From the NCBI GenBank assembly GCA_947461985.1, contig CANHNT010000050.1, positions 1-10,255 on the forward strand: a stretch of DNA of 10,255 bases, given 5' to 3'. Positions 1 through 7,071 of the stretch are shown piece after piece. This stretch comes from Bacteroidota bacterium. GTDB taxonomy: Bacteria > Bacteroidota > Bacteroidia > Chitinophagales > Chitinophagaceae. Under the pieces are notes generated by a model. It searched no databases. It saw only the letters and a program-made list of their open reading frames with translations, and was not told the origin of the DNA. Position numbers and translations under genes: made by a program. Each line of letters starts with the position of its first letter. The stretch's first letter is position 1.

Positions 1-1923
1 GATATTCCAACGCCATTGTATTTACCCTTTGGTTTATTCCCTCTTAAACAAGGTCAACGAAGTGGTTTTCAATTACCTACTTATTCTATGACCCAAAATT
101 TAGGTTTTGGGCTTACGGGTGGAGGATATTATTTCGCCATCAGTGACCATGTTGATTTATTAGCAATTACCGATATTTATGCGTTGGGCACTTGGCGTGC
201 AGGCTTTGTAACCAATTACAATTACAAATACCGATTTAGAGGCAATATGAGTTTCAATTATGGCTACAATAAAATTGGTGAAAGTTATGAACCTGGCAAT
301 CAAAATAGCAGAAATTACAACCTAACGTGGACTCATACAATTGACCCGAATATAATTCCAGGAAGTACTTTTTCGGCTTATGTAAATATTGGTAGCAACA
401 AGTATCAACAACTGAATTCATTTGATGCCAATCAAATATTAAACAGCACCTACAATTCTTCTATTTCGTATTCAAAATCTTGGAAAAACAGGCCGTTTAA
501 TTTTGCCGCTTCACTCCGTCACACACAACAAACCGCTACAGGATATGTAAATTTAACTTTACCCGAAATTAGCTTTTCAGTCAATCAAATATTTCCATTT
601 CTTTGGAGAAAAAATGTGATCAAACCTCGTTGGTACGAAAAAATTACAGCTACTTATCAATTGTCGACAAGCAATCAATTGACATTTTATGACAGCATCT
701 TTTCATTGTCTACGCTTCGCTTTCAAGATTTCAATAATGGCATGAAACACTCCATACCAGTGAATGCCAGTTATAATGTATTAAAATATTTCAACCTGTC
801 ATTTAATGCTTCTTACAATGAATATTGGTATTCAAAAAAGTATTATAAAGAATTTAATTTCAATGAAAGCAAATTAGACACCACCTTAAGCACTGGTTTT
901 TTCAGCGCCAGGGATTTTAATATTGGAGCTAGTTTATCTACTCGAATTTATGGAATCAAATTGTTTAAAAAAGGATTTGTACGAGGTATACGCCATGTAA
1001 TGATACCCAATGTTGGTTTAAGTTATCATCCTGATTTTGGAAGTGATTATTACAATTTTTATTATTCTTCTTTTGTAGATAAAAACTATCGAAGTCAAAA
1101 ATTATCTTACTTTGATGGAGCTATTTATGGCGGACCACCAAATGGCAAAGTGGGTGGGGTGAGTTTTGGTTTAGGCAACACCTTGTCGATGAAAGTGCGT
1201 AGCAAAAAAGATACGGTTAATGGGGGCCTTAAAAAAATAAATTTAATAGACGGCTTAAATTTTTCTACTTTTTATAACATGGCTGTTGACTCTTTTAAAT
1301 GGAACAGAATCGCTATTTCATATAGAACTACCTTATATGAAAACATCAGCATGTCGGGTAGCATGAGTTACGATCCCTATTCTATTAATAAAGCCAATGG
1401 CTTGCGCTCAAATATTTCATCATTTAAGGCCAATAACAAATTGCTTCGTTTTGAAAATGCCAACCTTTCCTTAACAGCATCCTTACCATTCAAAAAAGGG
1501 AAATCATCTTTACAAAATGCAACCGATGATCAAAGAATGGCCGTAGGAAATAATCCAGAAAACTATGCCGATTTTAATATTCCTTGGACGCTAAACATCA
1601 GCTATTCATTGAACGCAAACAAAAATTTTATTGTAAAAAAACAAGCAGATACTTTAGTATTCAACCAAAATATCATCTTTTTTGGCGATGTAAATTTAAC
1701 GGCTAAATGGAAAATAGGTTTACGAAGTGGATACGATTTTGCAACTAAAAAAATCAGTTTTTCCACTCTAGATATTTACCGTGATTTACATTGTTGGGAA
1801 ATGAAATTCAATACCATCATTTTCGGAACTCGTAGAAGCTATAATTTTGGATTGAGTGTAAAAGCAAGTGTATTGCAAGATTTAAAATTGACTAGACGAA
1901 AAGATTTTAGGGATTTTTTGTAA
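1..1923 (+). CDS. lptD: LPS-assembly protein LptD, C-terminal part (5' end outside window)
   Basis: Outer-membrane beta-barrel that inserts lipopolysaccharide into the outer leaflet, normally working with the lipoprotein LptE. The frame is open from base 1 (reads D-I-P-T-P-L-Y-L-P-F-G) to the TAA at 1921-1923, giving 640 codons. The N-terminal periplasmic OstA-like domain and signal peptide lie upstream of the window. The segment PFGLFPLKQGQRSGF followed by GGGYYFAISDHVDL and a DIYALGTW motif is the start of the barrel as seen in Bacteroidota LptD. The rest alternates aromatic and polar residues in many predicted beta strands, ending in FRDFL. No frameshift is visible. An internal TTG at 16 is not a real start, because the reading frame continues to the left edge. 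The family call is from recognition of these motifs, not from a search. Confidence 0.9.
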   Translation, partial: DIPTPLYLPFGLFPLKQGQRSGFQLPTYSMTQNLGFGLTGGGYYFAISDHVDLLAITDIYALGTWRAGFVTNYNYKYRFRGNMSFNYGYNKIGESYEPGNQNSRNYNLTWTHTIDPNIIPGSTFSAYVNIGSNKYQQLNSFDANQILNSTYNSSISYSKSWKNRPFNFAASLRHTQQTATGYVNLTLPEISFSVNQIFPFLWRKNVIKPRWYEKITATYQLSTSNQLTFYDSIFSLSTLRFQDFNNGMKHSIPVNASYNVLKYFNLSFNASYNEYWYSKKYYKEFNFNESKLDTTLSTGFFSARDFNIGASLSTRIYGIKLFKKGFVRGIRHVMIPNVGLSYHPDFGSDYYNFYYSSFVDKNYRSQKLSYFDGAIYGGPPNGKVGGVSFGLGNTLSMKVRSKKDTVNGGLKKINLIDGLNFSTFYNMAVDSFKWNRIAISYRTTLYENISMSGSMSYDPYSINKANGLRSNISSFKANNKLLRFENANLSLTASLPFKKGKSSLQNATDDQRMAVGNNPENYADFNIPWTLNISYSLNANKNFIVKKQADTLVFNQNIIFFGDVNLTAKWKIGLRSGYDFATKKISFSTLDIYRDLHCWEMKFNTIIFGTRRSYNFGLSVKASVLQDLKLTRRKDFRDFL

Positions 1924-1986
1924 TCATTTTTTACAATCAATGTACTAATTTGCACAAAGCATATTGCTGTTTATCATTTCCTACAA

Positions 1987-2032
1987 GTTGATATCTCACC
2001 AATCTGCTTATTTTGTTTGGTGAGATACCAAC
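1987..2032. repeat. Long imperfect inverted repeat, 16-bp arms
   Basis: The arms 1987-2002 and 2017-2032 pair at 15 of 16 positions (one A/C mismatch at 1991/2028) around a 14-nt loop. The core is TATCTCACCAA against TTGGTGAGATA. It lies 64 bases after the lptD stop codon. No run of T follows either side, so it is not a textbook intrinsic terminator. It may protect the lptD mRNA 3' end, or be half of a REP-like pair together with the next hairpin. Confidence 0.75.
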
Positions 2033-2040
2033 CGATAGTT

Positions 2041-2072
2041 TAATGCAATTACAACTTTTTGTAATTGCATTA
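2041..2072. repeat. Perfect 14-bp inverted repeat, 4-nt loop
   Basis: The arms 2041-2054 and 2059-2072 are perfectly complementary (TAATGCAATTACAA against TTGTAATTGCATTA) with loop CTTT. It stands 8 bases after the previous hairpin. Short flanking sequences ACCGA (2031-2035) and TCGGT (2091-2095) are also complementary and could close a larger stem around it, competing slightly with the base of the first hairpin. It is an AT-rich stem, stable by length. Function is unknown. Confidence 0.75.
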
Positions 2073-2226
2073 CTCGAAGGGATTAATTTTTCGGTAATTG
2101 ATATACTTGTGAAAAAAAAACTTTTAAGAGATAAATGGCTATCCCTCAAATATTTACAAATATAAATAACTGAGAAATTCAAAATATAAAAAACGCTTTG
2201 ATAATTTATGAATTATTTTTTAATAA

Positions 2227-2324
2227 CTTCGTAGTACTACTAATAAACTACGATAACCTCAACGCTAAAAAATTAACCTAAAATAATACCAAGTAAGGAA
2301 AGAAGTAGCCTCTATAAGTAAGTT
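2227..2324 (+). repeat. Dispersed ~98-bp repeat, copy 1
   Basis: This segment matches 10140-10238 in the same orientation. The last 21 bases (2304-2324, starting AGTAGCC and ending TAAGTT) are identical. Upstream the two copies share blocks such as CTTCGT, AAACTA, CCTC, GCTAAAAA and TAAAAT, with scattered mismatches and about one net base of offset. Similarity stops abruptly after AAGTT in both copies. Copy 1 also contains the palindrome GTAGTACTAC (2231-2240). It lies 48 bases upstream of the first accessory gene. Confidence 0.65.
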
Positions 2325-2372
2325 GGCAGAAATTATAAAGACAACCTTGTAAAATCAAAATCATATAGAAAA

Positions 2373-3059
2373 ATGAATTTAACTGAATTTTGGAACTTAA
2401 AGATTAATATTATTCAATTTTTAATCGCTCTGTCAATTGTAGAGTTGCCAAATTTTTACAGAAAGCTTAAGAAATTTTATTACATACCAATATACTTTTC
2501 TATCTTTCCTTTAAGAGAGTTAAATCAAAATTTATCTTTATACCTAGCAGAAGATTATTTTGTTTGCATAGGTATTGATTTATCTGCAGAAGAAATATCA
2601 AAGATGAAAAAGAGAATTATTATTGATAGTGCAATTTCAATGTTAATTTCAGCCATAATTATCCCTGTAATTTCTGGTTTCTTATTCGCATTTTTATTTG
2701 ATTCTGCAAATGTATTCAGTATAATTATATTAATACTAATCTATAAAAGTTACTATATATTCAAAGCTATATTAGATTTTAAAAATCATGCAGTTGGTTC
2801 GAATAAGAACATTTTTTTACTTACAATAATTTACATTTCATATTTAGGTGTATTTGGACAATTATGTTACAACACTTTTGAGTGGACAAAACCTTTCATA
2901 ATTGAAAGAAATTATATGGGTTTATTTACAAATCTTTCAAATTTAATATTTAGTAAGGCAATTGCACAAGGTATTTTACTTGCAGCTCTTGCGGCATTTT
3001 TTGGCAATCTTATTACGGATAAAAACATTAGAGATGAGAATATCAAAAGTAGCGAATAA
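2373..3059 (+). CDS. Membrane protein of unknown function, about four transmembrane helices
   Basis: 228 residues starting at ATG 2373. I do not recognise the family. Predicted by eye: a cytoplasmic or amphipathic N-terminal part (residues 1-80) rich in Phe, Tyr and Lys, including an AEEISKMKKR stretch just before the first helix. Strongly hydrophobic segments follow at about 83-108, 111-130, 146-167 and 195-215, then a short charged tail (TDKNIRDENIKSSE). There is no signal peptide and no catalytic motif that I can name. The gene overlaps the next one by 26 bp, which suggests translational coupling and joint function. Base composition is more AT-rich than in the flanking lptD and operon genes, which fits acquisition by transfer. 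The ribosome-binding site is weak, as is usual in Bacteroidota. A partner or sensor for the small protein downstream is possible but is inference only. Confidence 0.7.
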   Translation: MNLTEFWNLKINIIQFLIALSIVELPNFYRKLKKFYYIPIYFSIFPLRELNQNLSLYLAEDYFVCIGIDLSAEEISKMKKRIIIDSAISMLISAIIIPVISGFLFAFLFDSANVFSIIILILIYKSYYIFKAILDFKNHAVGSNKNIFLLTIIYISYLGVFGQLCYNTFEWTKPFIIERNYMGLFTNLSNLIFSKAIAQGILLAALAAFFGNLITDKNIRDENIKSSE

Positions 3060-3489
3060 TATAGTACATGAAAATTACCCTTTAATACAGGAACTAATTA
3101 AAAGTAAAAAAGTAAAAAGTAAAATTATATCATTATTATTAATCGAAAAACATTTTACGAATAATTCAAAAAGAATTGTAGAATATATATTGCTGTATTT
3201 TTTTATCTTGTTGAAATCAAAGAAAAGGGATGAAATAACTATTGGGATAGGACAATTGAAATTTAAGCATTGGATGAAATATTACCCAAAAAACAATCCT
3301 TCTATATTTTCAATTATATCTTTAACAGAAAATCCAATTGAGAATTATAATGCAATTGAGAACTTTCTTGATGATAATATTTTTTTAACAGAGGAAAGAA
3401 TAGCTACAATTTATGTTGGAGAAAATAGAAAATACTATTTTGAATTATATAAATCAATAATCAAAGAAATAACTTCGTCCAATAACTAA
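3034..3489 (+). CDS. Basic 151-residue protein of unknown function, coupled to the upstream membrane protein
   Basis: The start is taken as ATG 3034, inside the end of the upstream gene (26-bp overlap). The frame is open further back to a TTG at 2962, but that would give nearly 100 bp of overlap and an N-terminus without gene-like features. The protein is Lys- and Ile-rich and apparently soluble or peripherally bound, with a hydrophobic helix at about residues 48-61 (IVEYILLYFFILL). Residues 69-80 read TIGIGQLKFKHW, preceded by a conserved-looking IEKHF around Glu38. A Glu followed by a G-x-x-Q segment is loosely reminiscent of lysozyme or lytic-transglycosylase folds, but the spacing is unusual and this is a guess. 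Low-complexity AAAAGTAAAA stretches lie at 3100-3122. The function remains unknown; the tight coupling indicates a two-gene unit. Confidence 0.6.
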   Translation: MRISKVANNIVHENYPLIQELIKSKKVKSKIISLLLIEKHFTNNSKRIVEYILLYFFILLKSKKRDEITIGIGQLKFKHWMKYYPKNNPSIFSIISLTENPIENYNAIENFLDDNIFLTEERIATIYVGENRKYYFELYKSIIKEITSSNN

Positions 3490-3555
3490 GCTTTCGAGCG
3501 GTCTGAAAGAGTCATACCCTTTTAAGTCTCTGCCTTCAAAGGTATTATGTTCTTG

Positions 3556-3576
3556 AAAGCCTTTGGCTTTTATTCT
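3556..3576 (+). terminator. Possible weak terminator after the two-gene module
   Basis: AAAGCC (3556-3561) and GGCTTT (3565-3570) form a 6-bp stem with a TTT loop, followed by a short T-rich stretch (TATTCT). It lies 67 bases after the stop of the small protein. The stem is short and the T-run is interrupted, so the call is tentative. Confidence 0.35.
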
Positions 3577-3785
3577 ATAATAAAAAAAAGTTAAACTACT
3601 TACTCTTGAAATCCCCAAAATATATTGCAAAAAAGCAAACCGTTTTTTATGCTTCCTTTGTTGAATTTTATTTGTTAGTTTTTTTAAATAAAGAAAGTTT
3701 TTTCACAGACTGACGTTAGTGGCAACCTTATTATATTCGTTACTTACTAAAGTTTTTTAAACAATGAACAACTTTACATACTATT

Positions 3786-4706
3786 TTAAAAATCATTACA
3801 CCATTCAAACTTCTCTCGTATTATATTTTCTTTTTCTTCACCCAAAAATTTTAAAAAAGCATTTGCAATTGGAGACAGTTTTTTTCCTTTCAACCAAATT
3901 AAATGCCAGGTAGTTTTGATAGGTAGTCCTTTCATAGGAATAATATTTAATTCATGGTTCATGATTTCATTTCTAATTCCAATTAAAGGAACAATTGAAA
4001 TACCCAAATCTGCCATCAATGCTTGTTTTACAGCTTCATTTGTGGTCAACTCGAGTTTTTTATGAATGGTAAATTTCTTTTTAGAAATATATTCCTCCAT
4101 CACAACACGTGTTCCTGAACCTTTTTCTCGAAAAATAAGTGGATGATTTTTAAAAATATCTTTAACTTGAGTTTTGCAAGAATGTGTTTCTGAATTTCCA
4201 ACGAGAAACAATTTATTCTCAAGTAATTCTAGTTTATCTATAGATAAGTTTGTCGGCAAAATGGAAACTAAAGCAAAATCAACTTCATTTTTTTCTAAAC
4301 TTTGTAAAACTAAATTTTTGTTGGTAACATCCATTAATAGTTCTACCCCAACATGTTTGCGCAAAAAATGGGTAAGAAAAAATGGCAACACATATTTCCC
4401 GGTTGACACAACAGAAATTTTCAATTTTCCACTCAATTGTCCTTTATAGGCTAGTGTTTTAAAATCAATGGCTTGCACTTGGTTTAATATGTTTCGGGCT
4501 GCATCTGCAATTTCAAGTCCAAACTCAGTAATGTAAATATTTCTTCCTATAATTTCTGTCAATGGAATATCAAATTGGTCTTGAAAATTCTTCAATTGTA
4601 TAGAAACTGCTGGTTGTGTTAAATGCAATTCCTCAGCAGCTTTTGTGACACTTTTAGTTTGAGTTACTTTCAAAAATATCTGCAACTGATTTAATGTGTA
4701 ATTCAT
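3786..4706 (-). CDS. LysR-family transcriptional regulator
   Basis: 306 residues from ATG (complement of 4704-4706) to TAA (complement of 3786-3788), a normal length for the family. The N-terminal winged helix-turn-helix is at about residues 4-60, with the typical core S-V-T-K-A-A-E-E-L-H-L-T-Q-P-A-V-S (19-35). The substrate-binding domain begins near residue 93 (GKLKISVVSTGKYVLPFF). It contains REKGSGTR (193-200), a segment seen in CbbR- and CysB/CysL-like members. A later LMADLGISIVPL segment is the usual second-lobe motif. The gene is divergent from the SPFH-icd operon across 82 bp (to ATG 4789), the classic arrangement for a LysR regulator acting on its neighbour. The effector cannot be read from sequence. 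A metabolite of carbon or nitrogen metabolism would suit the isocitrate dehydrogenase next door, but that is inference. Confidence 0.92.
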   Translation of the reverse strand: MNYTLNQLQIFLKVTQTKSVTKAAEELHLTQPAVSIQLKNFQDQFDIPLTEIIGRNIYITEFGLEIADAARNILNQVQAIDFKTLAYKGQLSGKLKISVVSTGKYVLPFFLTHFLRKHVGVELLMDVTNKNLVLQSLEKNEVDFALVSILPTNLSIDKLELLENKLFLVGNSETHSCKTQVKDIFKNHPLIFREKGSGTRVVMEEYISKKKFTIHKKLELTTNEAVKQALMADLGISIVPLIGIRNEIMNHELNIIPMKGLPIKTTWHLIWLKGKKLSPIANAFLKFLGEEKENIIREKFEWCNDF

Positions 4707-4730
4707 AAAAAAAATTAATGATAACTATTA

Positions 4731-4773
4731 CAAATATAAATAAATATTTATGAATTAGACAATGCAAATTTGC
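4731..4773 (-). promoter_or_regulatory. LysR-gene promoter and candidate operator palindromes in the divergent gap
   Basis: On the minus strand TATATTTG (complement of 4731-4738) fits the Bacteroidota -7 element TAnnTTTG. A TTG (complement of 4760-4762) lies 21 bases upstream as a possible -33 element. The -7 box ends 24 bases before the LysR start codon. Two palindromes in the same gap are possible regulator sites: ATAAATATTTAT (4740-4751) and GCAAATTTGC (4764-4773). Palindromes arise easily in AT-rich DNA, so the operator role is weakly supported. For the plus-strand operon only a degenerate box, CAAATTTG (4765-4772), was seen. Confidence 0.45.
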
Positions 4774-4788
4774 TTAATAATAGATGTT

Positions 4789-5553
4789 ATGAAAAAGTAT
4801 GTTTGTGTAGTAATTATAACAAGCCTTCTGGGCACAAGTTGCGCAATAATTCGACCTGGTGAAGTTGGAGTAAAACAAAATATGGGTAAAATAAAACGAC
4901 AAATTGAAGGCGAAGGTCCAGTTTTATATAATCCATTCACTAGCCGAATAGTAAAAGCATCCATTCAAACAAGAAATTTAGAATTGTCGCTTAGCCTTCC
5001 AAGTAAAGAAGGCCTGAGTATCACTTCTCAAATTTCAATTCTGTACCATTTAAACAAAGATAAAGTTCCAGATATCATTCGTGTTATTGGATTGGATTAT
5101 GAATCCATTATAGCCAATGTATTTCGTTCTGCATCAGCAGATGTATGTTCACAATTTTTTGCAAAAGATATGCATTCAGGTATGCGCTCTGAAATTGAAA
5201 AAGCAATTAAAAATAAAATGGATGAAACTATGAGCAGACAAGGCATCATCATAGAATCTGTTTTAATGAAAAGCATTCAACTTCCACCAGGATTATCAAG
5301 TTCTATTGAACAAAAACTTCAAGCCGAGCAAGACGCTTTGAGAATGGAGTTTGTTCTTCAACAAGCAAAATTAGATGCCGACAGAAAAATCATTGAAGCA
5401 AAAGGAACACGAGATGCACAAAAAATATTATCCGAAGGCTTAACAGAACAGATTATAAAAATAAGGAGTATTGAAGCTTTTTCTGAATTGTCAAAATCAC
5501 CAAACAGTAAAATTATCATTACAGACGGTAAAACACCTATGTTGATAGACTAA
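4789..5553 (+). CDS. SPFH/prohibitin-like lipoprotein
   Basis: 254 residues from ATG 4789. The frame also offers ATG 4762, but the later start gives a proper export signal (MKKYVCVVIITSLLGTSC, with Cys18 as the probable lipid-anchored residue). The residue three before Cys18 is Gly rather than Leu, so the lipobox is relaxed. Residues 22-60 (RPGEVGVKQNMGKI, then GPVLYNPF) are the opening of an SPFH/band-7 domain, which runs to about residue 165. From about 170 to 235 the protein is rich in Ala, Glu, Gln and Lys (QKLQAEQDALRMEFVLQQ onward), the helical or coiled-coil stalk by which prohibitin-type proteins oligomerise. Such proteins form membrane-associated rings or scaffolds in other organisms. 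Here the lipid anchor places it on the periplasmic side of a membrane rather than using a transmembrane helix. It is the first gene of the operon, 29 bp before icd. Confidence 0.85.
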   Translation: MKKYVCVVIITSLLGTSCAIIRPGEVGVKQNMGKIKRQIEGEGPVLYNPFTSRIVKASIQTRNLELSLSLPSKEGLSITSQISILYHLNKDKVPDIIRVIGLDYESIIANVFRSASADVCSQFFAKDMHSGMRSEIEKAIKNKMDETMSRQGIIIESVLMKSIQLPPGLSSSIEQKLQAEQDALRMEFVLQQAKLDADRKIIEAKGTRDAQKILSEGLTEQIIKIRSIEAFSELSKSPNSKIIITDGKTPMLID

Positions 5554-5582
5554 TAAAATATATACAATAACTTAATAAAAAA

Positions 5583-7022
5583 ATGATGAAACGAATTACA
5601 ATTGCAAAAGGGGATGGAATTGGTCCAGAAATTATGGATGCTACCATAGAAATATTGTTAGCTGCAGGTGCAAACATTGAAATAGATGAGATTCAAATTG
5701 GCGAAAAAGTATATTTATCTGGTAATACGTCAGGCATCGCTAATGAAGCTTGGGATATAATCAGAAGAAATAAAATTTTCTTAAAATCACCTATAACAAC
5801 TCCTCAAGGAGGTGGCTATAAAAGTTTGAATGTAACTACTCGTAAATTCCTCGGTTTATATGCAAATGTAAGACCTTGTGTAAGCTTACATCCTTTTGTA
5901 GACACCAAACACCCTGTGATGGATTTGGTTATTATACGTGAAAATGAAGAAGATTTATATGCTGGCATTGAACACCAACAAACAGACGAAGTGGTTCAAT
6001 GCTTAAAATTAATTAGCAGACCTGGCTGTGAAAAAATTATTCGTTATGCATTTGAATATGCCAAACAACAAAACCGAAAAAAAGTAACTTGTTTTTCGAA
6101 AGACAATATTATGAAACAAACCGATGGCTTGTTTCATCAAGTATTCAATGAAATAGCCTTGGAATATCCTGAAATAAAAAATGAACATTGGATAGTAGAT
6201 ATTGGTGCTGCCAAAGTAGCTGATACGCCTGAAGATTTTGATGTGCTTGTGATGCAAAATTTGTATGGTGACATCATTTCTGACATTGCTGCACAAATTA
6301 CAGGATCTGTTGGATTAGCAGGCTCTTCCAATATTGGTGAAGAATGTGCTATGTTCGAAGCTATTCATGGCACCGCACCAGATATTGGTGGAAAAGATAT
6401 TGCAAACCCATCGGGCTTGTTAAATGGCGCTATCATGATGTTGAATCATATTGGTGAAACTAAGGTTGCTGAACGAATTCAAAATGCATGGTCAAAAACC
6501 ATTGAAGATGGTATTCACACAGCCGATATTTATAATGATAAAGTGAGTAAAAAGAAAGTGGGTACAAAAGAGTTTGCCAATGCAATTATTGAAAATTTAG
6601 ATAAGTTACCTTCTATATTAAAACCTGTATCAAATCATAATAATCAAGCTTTAGTATTACCAAGATATCAACGAAAATTAGCTGCAAATAAAGAATTAGA
6701 AGGAGTTGATTTATTTGTGCATTGGCGCGGATTAGACCCCAATGAGCTAGCAGAAATTATCACGAAATGCCAACTAGCGCATACAAAACTATCAATGATT
6801 ACGAATAGAGGAATTAAGGTATGGCCTGATGGTTTTAAAGAAACTTTTTGCACCGATCATTGGCGATGCAGAATTAAACCAAAAGAGAATTGCAAATTGA
6901 GTTCCTCAGACATTGTGACTTTGTTGAGTAAAGCAATAGGCTTAAATATTGATGTTATAAAAACTGAGAATCTTTATTCTTTTGATGGCAAACATGCTTA
7001 TTCTTTAGGACAAGGACAGTAA
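5583..7022 (+). CDS. icd: Isocitrate dehydrogenase, long form with C-terminal domain
   Basis: Oxidative decarboxylation of isocitrate to 2-oxoglutarate in the TCA cycle, in the cytoplasm. 479 residues from ATG 5583 (a second ATG follows directly). The whole chain resembles the Rickettsia/Thermus-type enzyme: GDGIGPEI (11-18), substrate loop SPITTPQGGGYKSLN (69-83), RENEEDLYAGIE with catalytic Tyr126, and catalytic Lys173 in SKDNIM. Metal-binding Asp206 (IVDIGAAK) and Asp230/Asp234 (GDIISD) follow, then the coenzyme loop HGTAPDIGGKDIANP (262-276). After about residue 340 comes the extra C-terminal domain of this subgroup (VDLFVHWRG, KVWPDG, DHWRCR, ending YSLGQGQ). The residues after HGTAP are Asp267-Ile268. 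In this superfamily Lys-Tyr there marks NADP use and Asp-Ile marks NAD use, so the usual NADP label may be wrong. No truncation or missing catalytic residue was seen. Confidence 0.95.
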   Translation: MMKRITIAKGDGIGPEIMDATIEILLAAGANIEIDEIQIGEKVYLSGNTSGIANEAWDIIRRNKIFLKSPITTPQGGGYKSLNVTTRKFLGLYANVRPCVSLHPFVDTKHPVMDLVIIRENEEDLYAGIEHQQTDEVVQCLKLISRPGCEKIIRYAFEYAKQQNRKKVTCFSKDNIMKQTDGLFHQVFNEIALEYPEIKNEHWIVDIGAAKVADTPEDFDVLVMQNLYGDIISDIAAQITGSVGLAGSSNIGEECAMFEAIHGTAPDIGGKDIANPSGLLNGAIMMLNHIGETKVAERIQNAWSKTIEDGIHTADIYNDKVSKKKVGTKEFANAIIENLDKLPSILKPVSNHNNQALVLPRYQRKLAANKELEGVDLFVHWRGLDPNELAEIITKCQLAHTKLSMITNRGIKVWPDGFKETFCTDHWRCRIKPKENCKLSSSDIVTLLSKAIGLNIDVIKTENLYSFDGKHAYSLGQGQ

Positions 7023-7071
7023 TCACAGTAATCTAAAAGCACTTTTATTTCAAAACTGCAAAGCTTCAAAC

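Larger units (their letters stand above)
1924..2372. other. Gene-free region between lptD and the AT-rich module
   Basis: 449 bases without a convincing gene. They contain two strong neighbouring hairpins (1987-2032 and 2041-2072), a poly-A-rich and very AT-rich stretch (about 2100-2226), and a copy of the ~98-bp dispersed repeat (2227-2324). The last 48 bases before the next start codon hold no clear ribosome-binding site and no exact TAnnTTTG box. The only sizeable frame, on the minus strand across 1937-2182, runs through both hairpins and is not credible as a protein. Confidence 0.7.

Noticed and set aside
1937..2182. 81-codon minus-strand frame
   Set aside because: It crosses both strong hairpins, has low-complexity composition and no recognisable domain, and its frame is explained by AT-rich palindromic DNA.
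2322..3729. Integron cassette with attI/attC sites
   Set aside because: GTT cores occur at both ends, but the seven-base core consensus (GTTRRRY, RYYYAAC) is not met and no attC-like long imperfect palindrome or integrase is present.
4174..4449. 91-codon plus-strand frame
   Set aside because: Lies wholly inside the LysR gene on the opposite strand and has no independent support.
4762..4788. Upstream ATG (4762) as start of the SPFH gene
   Set aside because: It would add nine residues before a clean export signal and overlaps the candidate promoter elements; ATG 4789 gives a standard lipoprotein signal.
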